Origin: Chryseobacterium formosum
Lineage (GTDB): Bacteria; Bacteroidota; Bacteroidia; Flavobacteriales; Weeksellaceae
Direction of reading: 5' to 3'
Assembly: GCF_026460885.1 (NCBI RefSeq)
Contig: NZ_JAOVZW010000008.1
Span: 62,001 to 126,000 of the forward strand
Length of the DNA stretch: 64,000 nt
Positions 26,670 through 35,345 of the stretch are shown piece after piece (positions within the stretch are counted from its first letter, which is position 1; each line of letters opens with the position of its first letter). A program made the position numbers and the translations under genes. The notes under the pieces were generated by a model, which saw only the letters and a list, made by a program, of their open reading frames with translations, was not told the DNA's origin and made no database searches.

Positions 26670-27419
26670 TCATAAAAATCGTCTAAAATTTTGGCAATAT
26701 TTGCTTTTTCCAATATCTGTAATTCTGTCATTTATAGCATTGTTTGTTCTTAAAATATTCATGTCATTTTCATTGAGCAGAACTTTTCTGATTTCAAAAC
26801 TTTCATCAATATAAGTGTTAAAATGCAGTCCGTTAAGCATTCTGATATCAACGTTATCTTCATTGAAAATCTTACTCAATACTTCAGAGATTTCTTTAAT
26901 TTTAAATGAATCTAAAATTTCACTTTTTAAGAAACTTGTTTTGTATTGACGACTGTATTCAACAGAATTTCCTGAGATTCGATTTGCTAAATTGCTGTTA
27001 AAAATGAAAATATCAGGATCAAAACAGCTTATCAAAGCCTTCATAGTTGCCTCAAAAAAATGTTTGGCTTGGGTGTCGATAATATGAATTCCAATATTGG
27101 TTATCTTAAACTGAAGTTTTACCCTTTCTCCTTTTATTCCGGATACATAATTGGAGAAAAATGACAGTGCCGATTCTACAACAGGAATATGTCCGAAGTT
27201 AAAAGGAATCTGATGCTCATTAACATTCCATATTACCTCTGATGTATATTCCATACCTTGACTAATAGTAAGTTCAATATGAGCATAACCACTTCTACCA
27301 CCATTAAACCTTGCAACTAAGCCTTTTCCCTGTAACGGTGTGAGTTCCCATGCTTGAATGAGGTGATTTATTTTGCCTAAAACATCTGCATGATAATAGT
27401 TTTTAAGGGGATGTGTCAT
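26670..27419 (-). CDS. Hypothetical cytoplasmic protein, unrecognised
   Basis: A 249-residue soluble protein without signal peptide or membrane segment. The most regular part is residues 30-65 (GLVARFNGGRSGYAHIELTI then EYTSEVIWNVNEHQIP). It has the look of the Gly-rich beta-alpha-beta core in elongation factor G domain IV (compare GxYGQYAHVxxE), but this is only a resemblance. The C-terminal half is charged and helical. It is the first of a minus-strand run with DUF1801 and DUF3817. I do not assign a family. Confidence 0.6.
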   Translation of the reverse strand: MTHPLKNYYHADVLGKINHLIQAWELTPLQGKGLVARFNGGRSGYAHIELTISQGMEYTSEVIWNVNEHQIPFNFGHIPVVESALSFFSNYVSGIKGERVKLQFKITNIGIHIIDTQAKHFFEATMKALISCFDPDIFIFNSNLANRISGNSVEYSRQYKTSFLKSEILDSFKIKEISEVLSKIFNEDNVDIRMLNGLHFNTYIDESFEIRKVLLNENDMNILRTNNAINDRITDIGKSKYCQNFRRFL

Positions 27420-27545
27420 TTTAAAGTTTAATTCAATAATGAAGAATTGATTTTCAAATCTAATACTATTTTATCTAAAACTCTTTTTCTGAAGTGCATA
27501 TTTTCTTGAATAAAAATGAGGTAAAACCTTAAAGATTAGAGTAGC

Positions 27546-27553
27546 TATTTTTG
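27546..27553 (+). promoter_or_regulatory. Candidate TAnnTTTG -7 element for the pectate-lyase-like gene
   Basis: TATTTTTG matches the consensus. The implied leader is about 110 bases, longer than for most genes here. Confidence 0.4.
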
Positions 27554-27666
27554 TATAGCTATCAATGATTCATTTCTAATCATTTGATATTTAGATAGTA
27601 GCAGGATGGGACAGGATGCTCCAGTTTGGGTTTGTTGGTAGATTAGTTCACACAAAATTAATATTC

Positions 27667-30663
27667 ATGAAAAAATCCTTACTTTTTAAGCAGACTCTTA
27701 AATCCTTACTGCTTTGTGGAATTACTTTGTCTGCAGTTGATCTTAATGCTCAGACTTTAGCATTTCCTGAAGCTACCGGTTTTGGTAGATTTACAACAGG
27801 AGCAAGAGGAGCAGCCAATCCTCAAATTTATCTGGTTACGAATTTAAATGACAGCGGAGCAGGATCTTTCCGTGATGCGGTAAGTCAGCCGGGAAGATTT
27901 GTTATCTTCAAAGTGGGTGGTATTGTCAATTTACAATCTGTTGTGGCTGTTGCGAGTAATACTACAATTGCCGGACAAACCGCTCCCGGAGAAGGAATTT
28001 TATTTTTAGGGCCACGAGTTTCATTTTCGGGATCTAATAATACGATTGCAAGATTTATGCGTCTTCGTTATGGCGGAACAGCTCAAAATCAGGATGCATC
28101 CGGAATTTCCAACGGTGCAAATATTATTCTGGATCACATGACCTTTACTTGGGGAACCGACGAAGTTTTCTCTATCAATTGGGATAATAACGGTAACAGT
28201 CCTGATAATATTACCATCCAAAATTCGATTATCGGACAAGGATTACACCGTCACAACCATTCTGCAGGTGGATTAATGCAACCTTCTGCAGGCGGAAAAA
28301 TCAGTTTAATCGGAAATTTATATATCTGTAATAAAACCCGAAATAATAAAGTAAAAGGAATTAACGAATTTGTAAACAATGTCGTTTACAACTGGGGGAA
28401 TTACGGAAATACTTACGGACATACTCAATCTGGTGAAGCTTACATTATGGGTGGAGATTCTGCGGGAGCTTCTTTTGTAAATATCATCAATAATTATTTT
28501 ATCGGAGGACCCAATACGAGTGGTACGGTTACTACACCTTTCAGTGTTGGAAATGCCAATTTCAATTTATACGGCTCAGGAAATTATTTCGATAATAATA
28601 AAAACGGAGTTTTAGATGGCACTTTAGTTCCACAAGATTTGACGGGATATCCGGTTGGAGATGCAACGGCAATTCAAGCTACTTCGTATGATTATCCGAT
28701 GAAAAACCCGACTTTGACGGCTCAAGGTGCATTCGATAATATTATCGCAGGTGTTGGAGCATCTTATCCGGTACGTGATCAGGTAGATCAGTTGATGGTT
28801 TCAGATTTACAATCGAAAGGAACGACTGCTACTTATGTTTATGTACAAAGTGATTTAACAACTCAGTTTGGATTTACCAACGGTGGAGCAGGGCATATTT
28901 ACGGAGCTCCGGCTCCTTTAGATACAGATAATGACGGAATGCCCGATGCATGGGAAATTACACATGGTTTAAATCCAAATGTTGCCGATGCTTTGGCTGT
29001 AAGTACTACCAATGCACCTTATCTGAATATTGAAGTTTACATTAATGGTTTACCAAATACTCCGGCTCCGGCTTTTGTTATTCCGCCTTCTGGTATGAAT
29101 TTTACCAACGCGCTAACTTCGGGAAATCCCGCTTCAAGCTCTCTTACAGTTAGCTGGAGCGATAATGCAACGAATGAAACCAATTATGTTTTGGAGCGTT
29201 CACCAAACGGAACGGCATTCACCGTAATTGCTACACTTCCTGCAAATACTACAAGTTATAATGAAACTGGGCTTACTCCAAATACTCAATATTATTACAG
29301 GGTAAAAGCAATAAATACTACAGATTCTTCAGTTTATACACCGAATGCTTCTGTTACTACACCTCCTGTTCCTTCAGCTCCAACGAAAGCAACTGCTCCG
29401 AATCCTGCAAACGGATTTAATGATGTGCAATTAACCAATGGAAATCTTCTTTTAAAATGGACAGGCAGTACAAATACAACCAATTACACCGTTTATTTTG
29501 GAACAGATGCGCAAAATTTAAACAATGTTGCTACAGTTCCATACTCTGCTTCACCATCGTATCAGTTAACCAACTTAAATACGGCAACCAATTATTACTG
29601 GAGAATAGATTCTTCTAATACTTTGGGTGCAGTGACTGGAGATGTTTGGAGTTTCCGTGCGCTGACTCCAAGTCTTGTCGGAAATTGGCCATTTTCGGAA
29701 GCTCCTCTTTCGGGTGAGCAAATTGCAGATCTTACTTCTTATGCCAATAACGGAACATTAAATGTTGCTTATGACAACGCAAGTGTAAGAGTTCCTGGAA
29801 AAGAAAATTATGCACTGGATTTGGCAACTTCTCCCAATAGTCCTTATATAGCAAGTATTCCGCATCAGGATCAGATTTTATTTAATAACAATTCTTTCAC
29901 TGTGTCTTATTGGATGAAAGCTCCACCAAGCATGATCCCAACTTCTTCGGCGACAAGTTTATATGTACTGTGTAAAGGTTCTTTTACTAAAAATCTTACT
30001 ACAGGTGCTACAGGAAAACGTTTTAATATTGAAATAAAAGGTGGTCAACTACGATATGCGATTGATGATGATGTTACGAAAAAAGAAATAACGTCTCCAA
30101 TTGCCAACTATTTTACCAATAATTGGGTACATGTGGTGATTCAGAGAGATATTACGGCTCATAAAATGAGAATTTATACCAACGGAGTTTTAAGTTCTGA
30201 AGGTGATGAAACTGCAGTTACCGGAATTGGTGAAGCAAGTGATTTAATTATCGGAAATATCGGGGAATTAGAATTTCAGACAATTACTGCTCCTGCTCCT
30301 TACAAAGGTGCGTTTGATGAACTGAAAATGTATAATTATGCGTTATCTGCGACAGAAATATCAGCTTTATACAATCAGGCAGTCTTAAGTAATGCAGAAT
30401 TTAGCATTAGTAAAAATGAAGGTTCTGTATATCCGAATCCTGTAAAAGATCAGATAAACATTAAGCTTCCTGAGTATAAAAAATCTAGTTTAACGGCTAC
30501 GATAATGGATATGTCTGGAAAAGTTATCGTAAAAGAAAATGTAAAAGCAAATGGAAACGGAATTTTTAATTTAAATATTGCCGGCAAAAAAGTTTCAGGA
30601 AATTACATTCTGAACGTTTCGGGAGAAAATCTAAACAGTAACTTTAAAATTATTGTTCAGTAA
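27667..30663 (+). CDS. Pectate-lyase-like (PL1-type) beta-helix protein with FN3, LamG and T9SS domains
   Basis: A 998-residue exported protein; ATG 27667 is chosen because MKKSLLFKQTLKSLLLCG begins a proper signal peptide, whereas an in-frame ATG 51 bases earlier adds unlikely residues. Domains in order are a parallel beta-helix (about 30-430; GAGSFRDAVSQPGRFVIFKV, ILDHMTFTWGTDEVFSINW), a Ca-binding DTDNDGMPDAWE repeat (about 435), two fibronectin type III domains (about 480-575 and 580-680), a LamG/concanavalin-like domain (about 690-905) and a T9SS type A tail (SVYPNPVKDQINIKLPEYK). PL1 enzymes cleave pectin by beta-elimination. The substrate is inferred. No other pectin genes are adjacent. 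Confidence 0.88.
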   Translation: MKKSLLFKQTLKSLLLCGITLSAVDLNAQTLAFPEATGFGRFTTGARGAANPQIYLVTNLNDSGAGSFRDAVSQPGRFVIFKVGGIVNLQSVVAVASNTTIAGQTAPGEGILFLGPRVSFSGSNNTIARFMRLRYGGTAQNQDASGISNGANIILDHMTFTWGTDEVFSINWDNNGNSPDNITIQNSIIGQGLHRHNHSAGGLMQPSAGGKISLIGNLYICNKTRNNKVKGINEFVNNVVYNWGNYGNTYGHTQSGEAYIMGGDSAGASFVNIINNYFIGGPNTSGTVTTPFSVGNANFNLYGSGNYFDNNKNGVLDGTLVPQDLTGYPVGDATAIQATSYDYPMKNPTLTAQGAFDNIIAGVGASYPVRDQVDQLMVSDLQSKGTTATYVYVQSDLTTQFGFTNGGAGHIYGAPAPLDTDNDGMPDAWEITHGLNPNVADALAVSTTNAPYLNIEVYINGLPNTPAPAFVIPPSGMNFTNALTSGNPASSSLTVSWSDNATNETNYVLERSPNGTAFTVIATLPANTTSYNETGLTPNTQYYYRVKAINTTDSSVYTPNASVTTPPVPSAPTKATAPNPANGFNDVQLTNGNLLLKWTGSTNTTNYTVYFGTDAQNLNNVATVPYSASPSYQLTNLNTATNYYWRIDSSNTLGAVTGDVWSFRALTPSLVGNWPFSEAPLSGEQIADLTSYANNGTLNVAYDNASVRVPGKENYALDLATSPNSPYIASIPHQDQILFNNNSFTVSYWMKAPPSMIPTSSATSLYVLCKGSFTKNLTTGATGKRFNIEIKGGQLRYAIDDDVTKKEITSPIANYFTNNWVHVVIQRDITAHKMRIYTNGVLSSEGDETAVTGIGEASDLIIGNIGELEFQTITAPAPYKGAFDELKMYNYALSATEISALYNQAVLSNAEFSISKNEGSVYPNPVKDQINIKLPEYKKSSLTATIMDMSGKVIVKENVKANGNGIFNLNIAGKKVSGNYILNVSGENLNSNFKIIVQ

Positions 30664-30705
30664 AATCAATAACGCACAATTTAATACATTCATATTTTAT
30701 CTATT

Positions 30706-30740
30706 TAAAACCTTTCATCTTTTTGGAAGGTTTTAATTTT
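30706..30740. terminator. Bidirectional terminator between convergent genes
   Basis: An eight- to nine-base stem (AAAACCTTTC with GGAAGGTTTT) with A/T-rich flanks lies between the pectate-lyase-like gene and the convergent 212-residue gene. Confidence 0.7.
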
Positions 30741-31378
30741 TATTGATCATTGGGTTTTTGAAGTTTATCATCTATCCAATTATCTTTTATTTCTTTATAA
30801 ACTTCTAATCTTTCAGGTATAAATATCTTGTCAATTTTCTCAAACTCATTAATGAAATTTTTCAACACTTCTGAATCTAAATTTTCATAATAACTAATAT
30901 CTTCCTTAGAATAGAAATCTGTTATAGAATGATTCATTTGCTTGCTTTTCAGAAAATTATAATTTTCATAATTTTTCAGTTCAGTTAAAATATTTCCTCT
31001 GATATTCAAGGCCATATCCTGTATTTGAATAACGTGACTCATTTTAATCTTGTACATCATAGGAAGTTCAGAATAATATCTGTAAAGGTCGATTATTCTT
31101 TTATCTTTTTTATAAACTAAACTTGTAGCTGCATTATGCCGAATAAATGTATTTCCATTTAAGGCTAAAAAGAATAATTCATCATTCGTTGCGGTTTTTG
31201 AAATTTCAGAAAATAATGTATTGAGCTCACCATAAATAATCGAATCATAATCTTTCTTTTGAATAACTGTAAAATATTTTCCATCAATTTTTTCCACCAT
31301 TTTCTTAATCTTATTTGAGATTTGAGCATTTAAAAGAAAAGTTTGAATCAAAAGTAGGAGAGTTAATTTAATTTTCAT
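30740..31378 (-). CDS. Secreted hypothetical protein
   Basis: A 212-residue protein with a signal peptide (MKIKLTLLLLIQTFLLNAQ). The mature part is helical and charged. The segment NTFIRHNAATSLVYKKDKRI resembles a single HEAT-type repeat, but no repeat array is evident. It has no partner on its strand and a terminator shared with the gene on the other strand. No family recognised. Confidence 0.6.
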   Translation of the reverse strand: MKIKLTLLLLIQTFLLNAQISNKIKKMVEKIDGKYFTVIQKKDYDSIIYGELNTLFSEISKTATNDELFFLALNGNTFIRHNAATSLVYKKDKRIIDLYRYYSELPMMYKIKMSHVIQIQDMALNIRGNILTELKNYENYNFLKSKQMNHSITDFYSKEDISYYENLDSEVLKNFINEFEKIDKIFIPERLEVYKEIKDNWIDDKLQKPNDQ

Positions 31379-31462
31379 GAAATGTTTTTTGAAAAACGAA
31401 ATTTAGAAATTTATATTTTAATTTTTTCTTTTTATAAACATAAAATACTTCCCAAAAATAGA

Positions 31463-31494
31463 AAATCCCGAAGCGCAATTGCCTCGGGATTTTT
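31463..31494 (-). terminator. Terminator of the 132-residue gene
   Basis: Stem AAATCCCGA with TCGGGATTT. On the minus strand the gene ends about 20 bases before it. Confidence 0.65.
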
Positions 31495-31512
31495 CTTGAT
31501 ATATGATGTGAT

Positions 31513-31911
31513 TTAGTGTCTCTTGAATAATACTTCGTCCATTTTTGTCTGCTTAACGTAAATTTTTTGGAAACTTACAGGCATATATTGGTATAAAATA
31601 TTCCATTGGTGAGTATCGGTTTGCTTTTTAAAACTTCTGAAAGATCTCACGAAAAGATTCTCAATCATTTGTTTTACGGTATTTGTTCCGTTTCTGTAAA
31701 GCCAGCCCATCATTTTGATGTTGTGATTCACAATGTTAATCTTCGATTCCTGTAAAAGATTTTTCAAGTGATCTACGGTGGTTTGTATTACGCCTGCAAA
31801 ATTATTTTGTACAGAAAGCTTTTCGATTTCATTCTGTAACGTAGGATAGAATACTTTTAAATGCTCAATTGCCCCATTTTCATTAATTACCTTCTTCTCA
31901 ATATTTTTCAT
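31513..31911 (-). CDS. DUF7674-like hypothetical protein
   Basis: A 132-residue soluble protein when started at ATG 31911 (MKNIEKKVINENGAIEHLKV); an in-frame start 30 bases earlier adds MYECSKKIFK and looks less likely. Features are HLKVFYPTLQNEIEKLSVQNNFAGVIQTT and VRSFRSFKKQ, which I associate weakly with the DUF7674 family. The C-terminus (NILYQYMPVSFQKIYVKQ) is well structured. Function unknown. Confidence 0.55.
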   Translation of the reverse strand: MKNIEKKVINENGAIEHLKVFYPTLQNEIEKLSVQNNFAGVIQTTVDHLKNLLQESKINIVNHNIKMMGWLYRNGTNTVKQMIENLFVRSFRSFKKQTDTHQWNILYQYMPVSFQKIYVKQTKMDEVLFKRH

Positions 31912-31941
31912 TTTAAATATTTTTTTAGAACACTCATACAT

Positions 31942-32356
31942 TAGCTAAAACTGTACCAAGTTTTCCTTTTTAATGTTAAAAAAATGTTTCTTTTAAAAAT
32001 TAATTTAAAATCTTTAATTCTCTCCAAACTGTTTATTTATAAATGTTTTGAAATCATATTATTTCCTTTATTTGGGATTAAATATGTAATTCGTTGATTT
32101 TTAATATGATTAATTAATGAGTGTTTTTATTGTTTTGTAATGAAACATTTAAATTATGTAATGAAAGTAGTTGGTGCCAAAATTTTATTAAAATCTAACA
32201 TCCGTTTAATTTCTTATATAAATTATTATTTCTTTGATTTTGCAGATATTTTTCTCAACTTTCAAATCTGCTGAGTCAAAAAAAACTGCGGGAACAAAAA
32301 TTTATTCCTTTTTTAACTTTCAGAATAAATATATTTGCAGTCCATAAAAATCAAAG
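31942..32356. other. AT-rich intergenic region upstream of the nucleoid-associated protein gene
   Basis: A divergent 400-base region with no supported reading frame. Only the TATATTTG element at 32330 is recognisable. A TTTGATTTTGCAG stretch near 32234 has no clear partner. Confidence 0.5.
32330..32337 (+). promoter_or_regulatory. TAnnTTTG -7 element for the nucleoid-associated protein gene
   Basis: TATATTTG ends 19 bases before ATG 32357. Confidence 0.6.
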
Positions 32357-33370
32357 ATGTTTACAAAAATTGTAGTCCACAGAGTCGGAAATAAAATCAA
32401 CGGAGAATCACTTATACTTTCGCAGGAAGAGCTTCAATTGGATGAAGGAACTGTAGAAATGCTTGAAAATTATTTTTTAGGTTCATTTAAAACTGAAGAA
32501 ACGTATCAGTTTTACAGCGATACTTACTTGGTAAACAATCCGGTTTTTAGCTCAGTTTCTGAAATTTTTGAAGACAAAGCGAAGTTTCTTTGGGAAGCTG
32601 AAAATATTGCTAAACATCTTTTCGAAGCGGCAGAAAATCCACGAGTTCAGGGTGGAGAACTTTTTATCGTTTTCTTTGAAGACGAAAGAGAAAGCGACGA
32701 GAGAGTCGATAAAATCGGAATTTTTAAAACCGAAAAAAGAGATTCATTCTTAAAAATATTCCCTAAAAACGAATCGTTCGAAATTGAAAAAGATCAGGGT
32801 ATCAGCTTGTCAAAAATCGATAAAGCTGCTCTTATTTACAATAATCATAAAGAAAATGGCTATGTACTTTCCGTGGTTGACAACAACAAAAACGGGGATA
32901 TGTACTATTGGTTTGAAGATTTCCTGAAGGTAAAACAGCGTGATGATGAGTATTTTCACACACAGGAAGCTTTGATGGTTTACAAAGATTACATTGTAAA
33001 GCAGCTTCCACAGGAATTTGAGGTTTCAAAAGCAGATCAGGCAGATTTTCTTAATAAATCAATCAATTTCTTTAAAGAAAAAGAAGAATTTAAGCTGGAT
33101 GAATTTGCTGCTGAAGTTTTGGTTGATGAGCATGTTATTGAAAGTTTTAATAATTTTAAAACCGATTACGAACAGGATATGCAGATCAATATTTCTGAGG
33201 AATTCCCAATCAGTGAAGCAGCGGTAAAAAAAACGCAGCGTCATTTCAAAAGTATTATTAAATTAGATAAAAATTTCCATATTTACATTCATGGTGACCG
33301 AAAAATGCTTGAGCAAGGTCAGGATGAAAAAGGAAAATTTTATATGCTTTACTTCGATAAAGAGGTGTAA
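32357..33370 (+). CDS. Nucleoid-associated protein (NdpA/YejK-like, NA37)
   Basis: A 337-residue cytoplasmic protein. The opening KIVVHRVGNKINGESLILSQ and the later LFIVFFEDERESDERVDKIGIFK are typical of the NA37 nucleoid-associated family. KIDKAALIYNNHKENGYVLSVVD and YYWFEDFLKVKQRDDEYFHT support this. E. coli YejK binds DNA and topoisomerases and is part of the nucleoid. It lies 33 bases upstream of an RDD membrane protein gene, with which it may be transcribed, though no functional link is known. Confidence 0.88.
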   Translation: MFTKIVVHRVGNKINGESLILSQEELQLDEGTVEMLENYFLGSFKTEETYQFYSDTYLVNNPVFSSVSEIFEDKAKFLWEAENIAKHLFEAAENPRVQGGELFIVFFEDERESDERVDKIGIFKTEKRDSFLKIFPKNESFEIEKDQGISLSKIDKAALIYNNHKENGYVLSVVDNNKNGDMYYWFEDFLKVKQRDDEYFHTQEALMVYKDYIVKQLPQEFEVSKADQADFLNKSINFFKEKEEFKLDEFAAEVLVDEHVIESFNNFKTDYEQDMQINISEEFPISEAAVKKTQRHFKSIIKLDKNFHIYIHGDRKMLEQGQDEKGKFYMLYFDKEV

Positions 33371-33403
33371 GATAAAAGGTTTAATAACTTTCAAAAGATT
33401 TTT

Positions 33404-35131
33404 ATGGGGAAAAACTACAAGCTTATTGCCATCAGTTCGATGGTGATATCAATCATTGGTATATTTTGCTGTTTTTATACATTTTACGGAGTTTGGAAAG
33501 GCATTGAAGAATTTAAATCTATTCCGGATGTTTTACAATTTTTATATCTTTTTACAACGCTGAACCTTAATTTTACCAATAAATTTGAGCATTTAGAAAT
33601 CTGGAATTTCGTTTTTTATGTATTGCTTTTTATCGGCGGTTTGCAGTTTATCAAAACAAAAGGTAAAGAAACTCGTCTTGTAGGGTTCGTGTTTTCTGTG
33701 ATTTTTTTACAGTCAATTATTTTACTTTTTCAAAGTTTATGTTATAAGATATTTATTACAAAATGGGGCGGACTCACTTCTTTACAGATATTTTATTCCA
33801 CATTTGGTTTAGCTACTTTAGGTTTGGCATTATACATCAGTGTACGGGTTTTAAAAATAATTAAAAGCCAAAAAGAGATTGATATTTTACAGACAGAAGA
33901 GAAAATTACCATTACAGATACTCCAAAATGGCAGAGATTTTTTCACTGGATTGTAGATTTGACGGTAATGTCATTATTGGCAATTCCTTTAATAATTACT
34001 TTAGGATATTCGATGATGAACTCCGAATTTTTAGCTAGAAATGAATCTTTAGCGATGTTTTTAGAAAGCAGATGGGCGCTTTATTTTCTTGTTTTAGTTT
34101 TCATTTTTATTTATTATCCTGTTTCGGAAATTCTTTTTGGTTCTTCTCCGGCAAAATTTTTAACAGAATCAAGAGTTGTAAATTCCAAAGTAGAATCACC
34201 GGATTCTTCTATCATTTTCCTCAGAACTTTATGTAGAAATATTCCTTTTGACGCGCTTTCATTTTTTACGAAAAGAGGATGGCATGATTCATTGTCTGAA
34301 ACTTACGTTGTAAAAGAGAAGCGAACAGGTTTTAAAACCAATAAATTATTATGGATTTTACCGGTTTTAGCGATTTATCTTACAACAATGTATTTTGGAA
34401 AGACTTATTATAAAGATTATAAAGCTTCCGTTGAGTATAAAGAAACAATGTCTAATGAATTTACGAAGTTAAAGTCTGAAATTAAAAATCCAAATACCAA
34501 TCAGTTTTATGTTGTAGATGCCCGTAATTATTATGGTGATGATATTTTAAACTTTGGATTTAAGATTGAAAAAATTGAAGGTGATAATATTACTATTCGA
34601 AGAATAACCGGAAGATATTTTTCAGGTGCAGATTTTTCTTATGCTAAAAATCTTTATGAGCAGCAAAAAGATACTGCACAAACTTTTATTATTAAGAAGC
34701 AGGAATTAGCAAATATTTCTCCCGAAACGATAGAAGAGTTTTACAACACTTCAAAAACAATGGATTTTTTCAAGTCTGGTATTCAGTATAAAATTGAAGA
34801 AGTCTACAATTTTGACGCTCCATTTCTTGAAGGTGAAATCAGAAAAGAAGATAATGATTACACCAATAAAAAAGTATTGATATTTCTAAGTAATAATGGC
34901 GGAAGTGCTACAATTACCAATATCACAAATAAGAATAATGATATAAAATGGAATGTAAATTTTCCTTTAAAGATTAACAAAATAACTTCTCCGATTCTTG
35001 TTCAGCTCGAAAATTATGATTTTACAGATGAAAATATTTCAAAAATTGAAGTTTTGGATTCTCTGAATAAAAAACATACTTATATTATAAAAACCAACGG
35101 TTTAACGAATGAAATTACGGAGATAAAATAA
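33404..35131 (+). CDS. RDD family membrane protein with C-terminal soluble domain
   Basis: A 575-residue protein. Four membrane helices (about 10-30, 60-80, 90-115, 128-150) precede an RDD domain (about 180-310) with PKWQRFFHWIVDLTVMSLLA and a conserved PAKFLTESRVVN. A further helix (about 325-345) follows, then a 230-residue hydrophilic domain. RDD proteins are thought to move ions or small solutes, and some act in Na+ or pH tolerance. The large C-terminal domain is unusual for the family. It is separated from the phytochrome gene by a promoter-bearing gap. Confidence 0.82.
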   Translation: MGKNYKLIAISSMVISIIGIFCCFYTFYGVWKGIEEFKSIPDVLQFLYLFTTLNLNFTNKFEHLEIWNFVFYVLLFIGGLQFIKTKGKETRLVGFVFSVIFLQSIILLFQSLCYKIFITKWGGLTSLQIFYSTFGLATLGLALYISVRVLKIIKSQKEIDILQTEEKITITDTPKWQRFFHWIVDLTVMSLLAIPLIITLGYSMMNSEFLARNESLAMFLESRWALYFLVLVFIFIYYPVSEILFGSSPAKFLTESRVVNSKVESPDSSIIFLRTLCRNIPFDALSFFTKRGWHDSLSETYVVKEKRTGFKTNKLLWILPVLAIYLTTMYFGKTYYKDYKASVEYKETMSNEFTKLKSEIKNPNTNQFYVVDARNYYGDDILNFGFKIEKIEGDNITIRRITGRYFSGADFSYAKNLYEQQKDTAQTFIIKKQELANISPETIEEFYNTSKTMDFFKSGIQYKIEEVYNFDAPFLEGEIRKEDNDYTNKKVLIFLSNNGGSATITNITNKNNDIKWNVNFPLKINKITSPILVQLENYDFTDENISKIEVLDSLNKKHTYIIKTNGLTNEITEIK

Positions 35132-35319
35132 AAGTTATAACTCAATTTCTCATTCTATAATAAGTGAATAAAAATAAATATTTTTTAATAATTGTTAATT
35201 TTAAATGATTTCGATAACTGCAATTTTATAAAATAACTTAATAAATCGTAATTTTTGTTAATTATTTATACAGATTCTGAATTAGGTACCACAAGTGTGC
35301 ATTTGAACTGCAAATTCAG

Positions 35320-35327
35320 TACCTTTG
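35320..35327 (+). promoter_or_regulatory. TAnnTTTG -7 element for the phytochrome operon
   Basis: TACCTTTG ends 18 bases before ATG 35346, consistent with a short leader. Confidence 0.6.
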
Positions 35328-35345
35328 ATACTTTATTAGATATTT

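Noticed and set aside
27616..27666. Upstream start of the pectate-lyase-like protein
   Set aside because: The extra 17 residues do not fit a signal peptide; MKKSLLFKQ at 27667 does.
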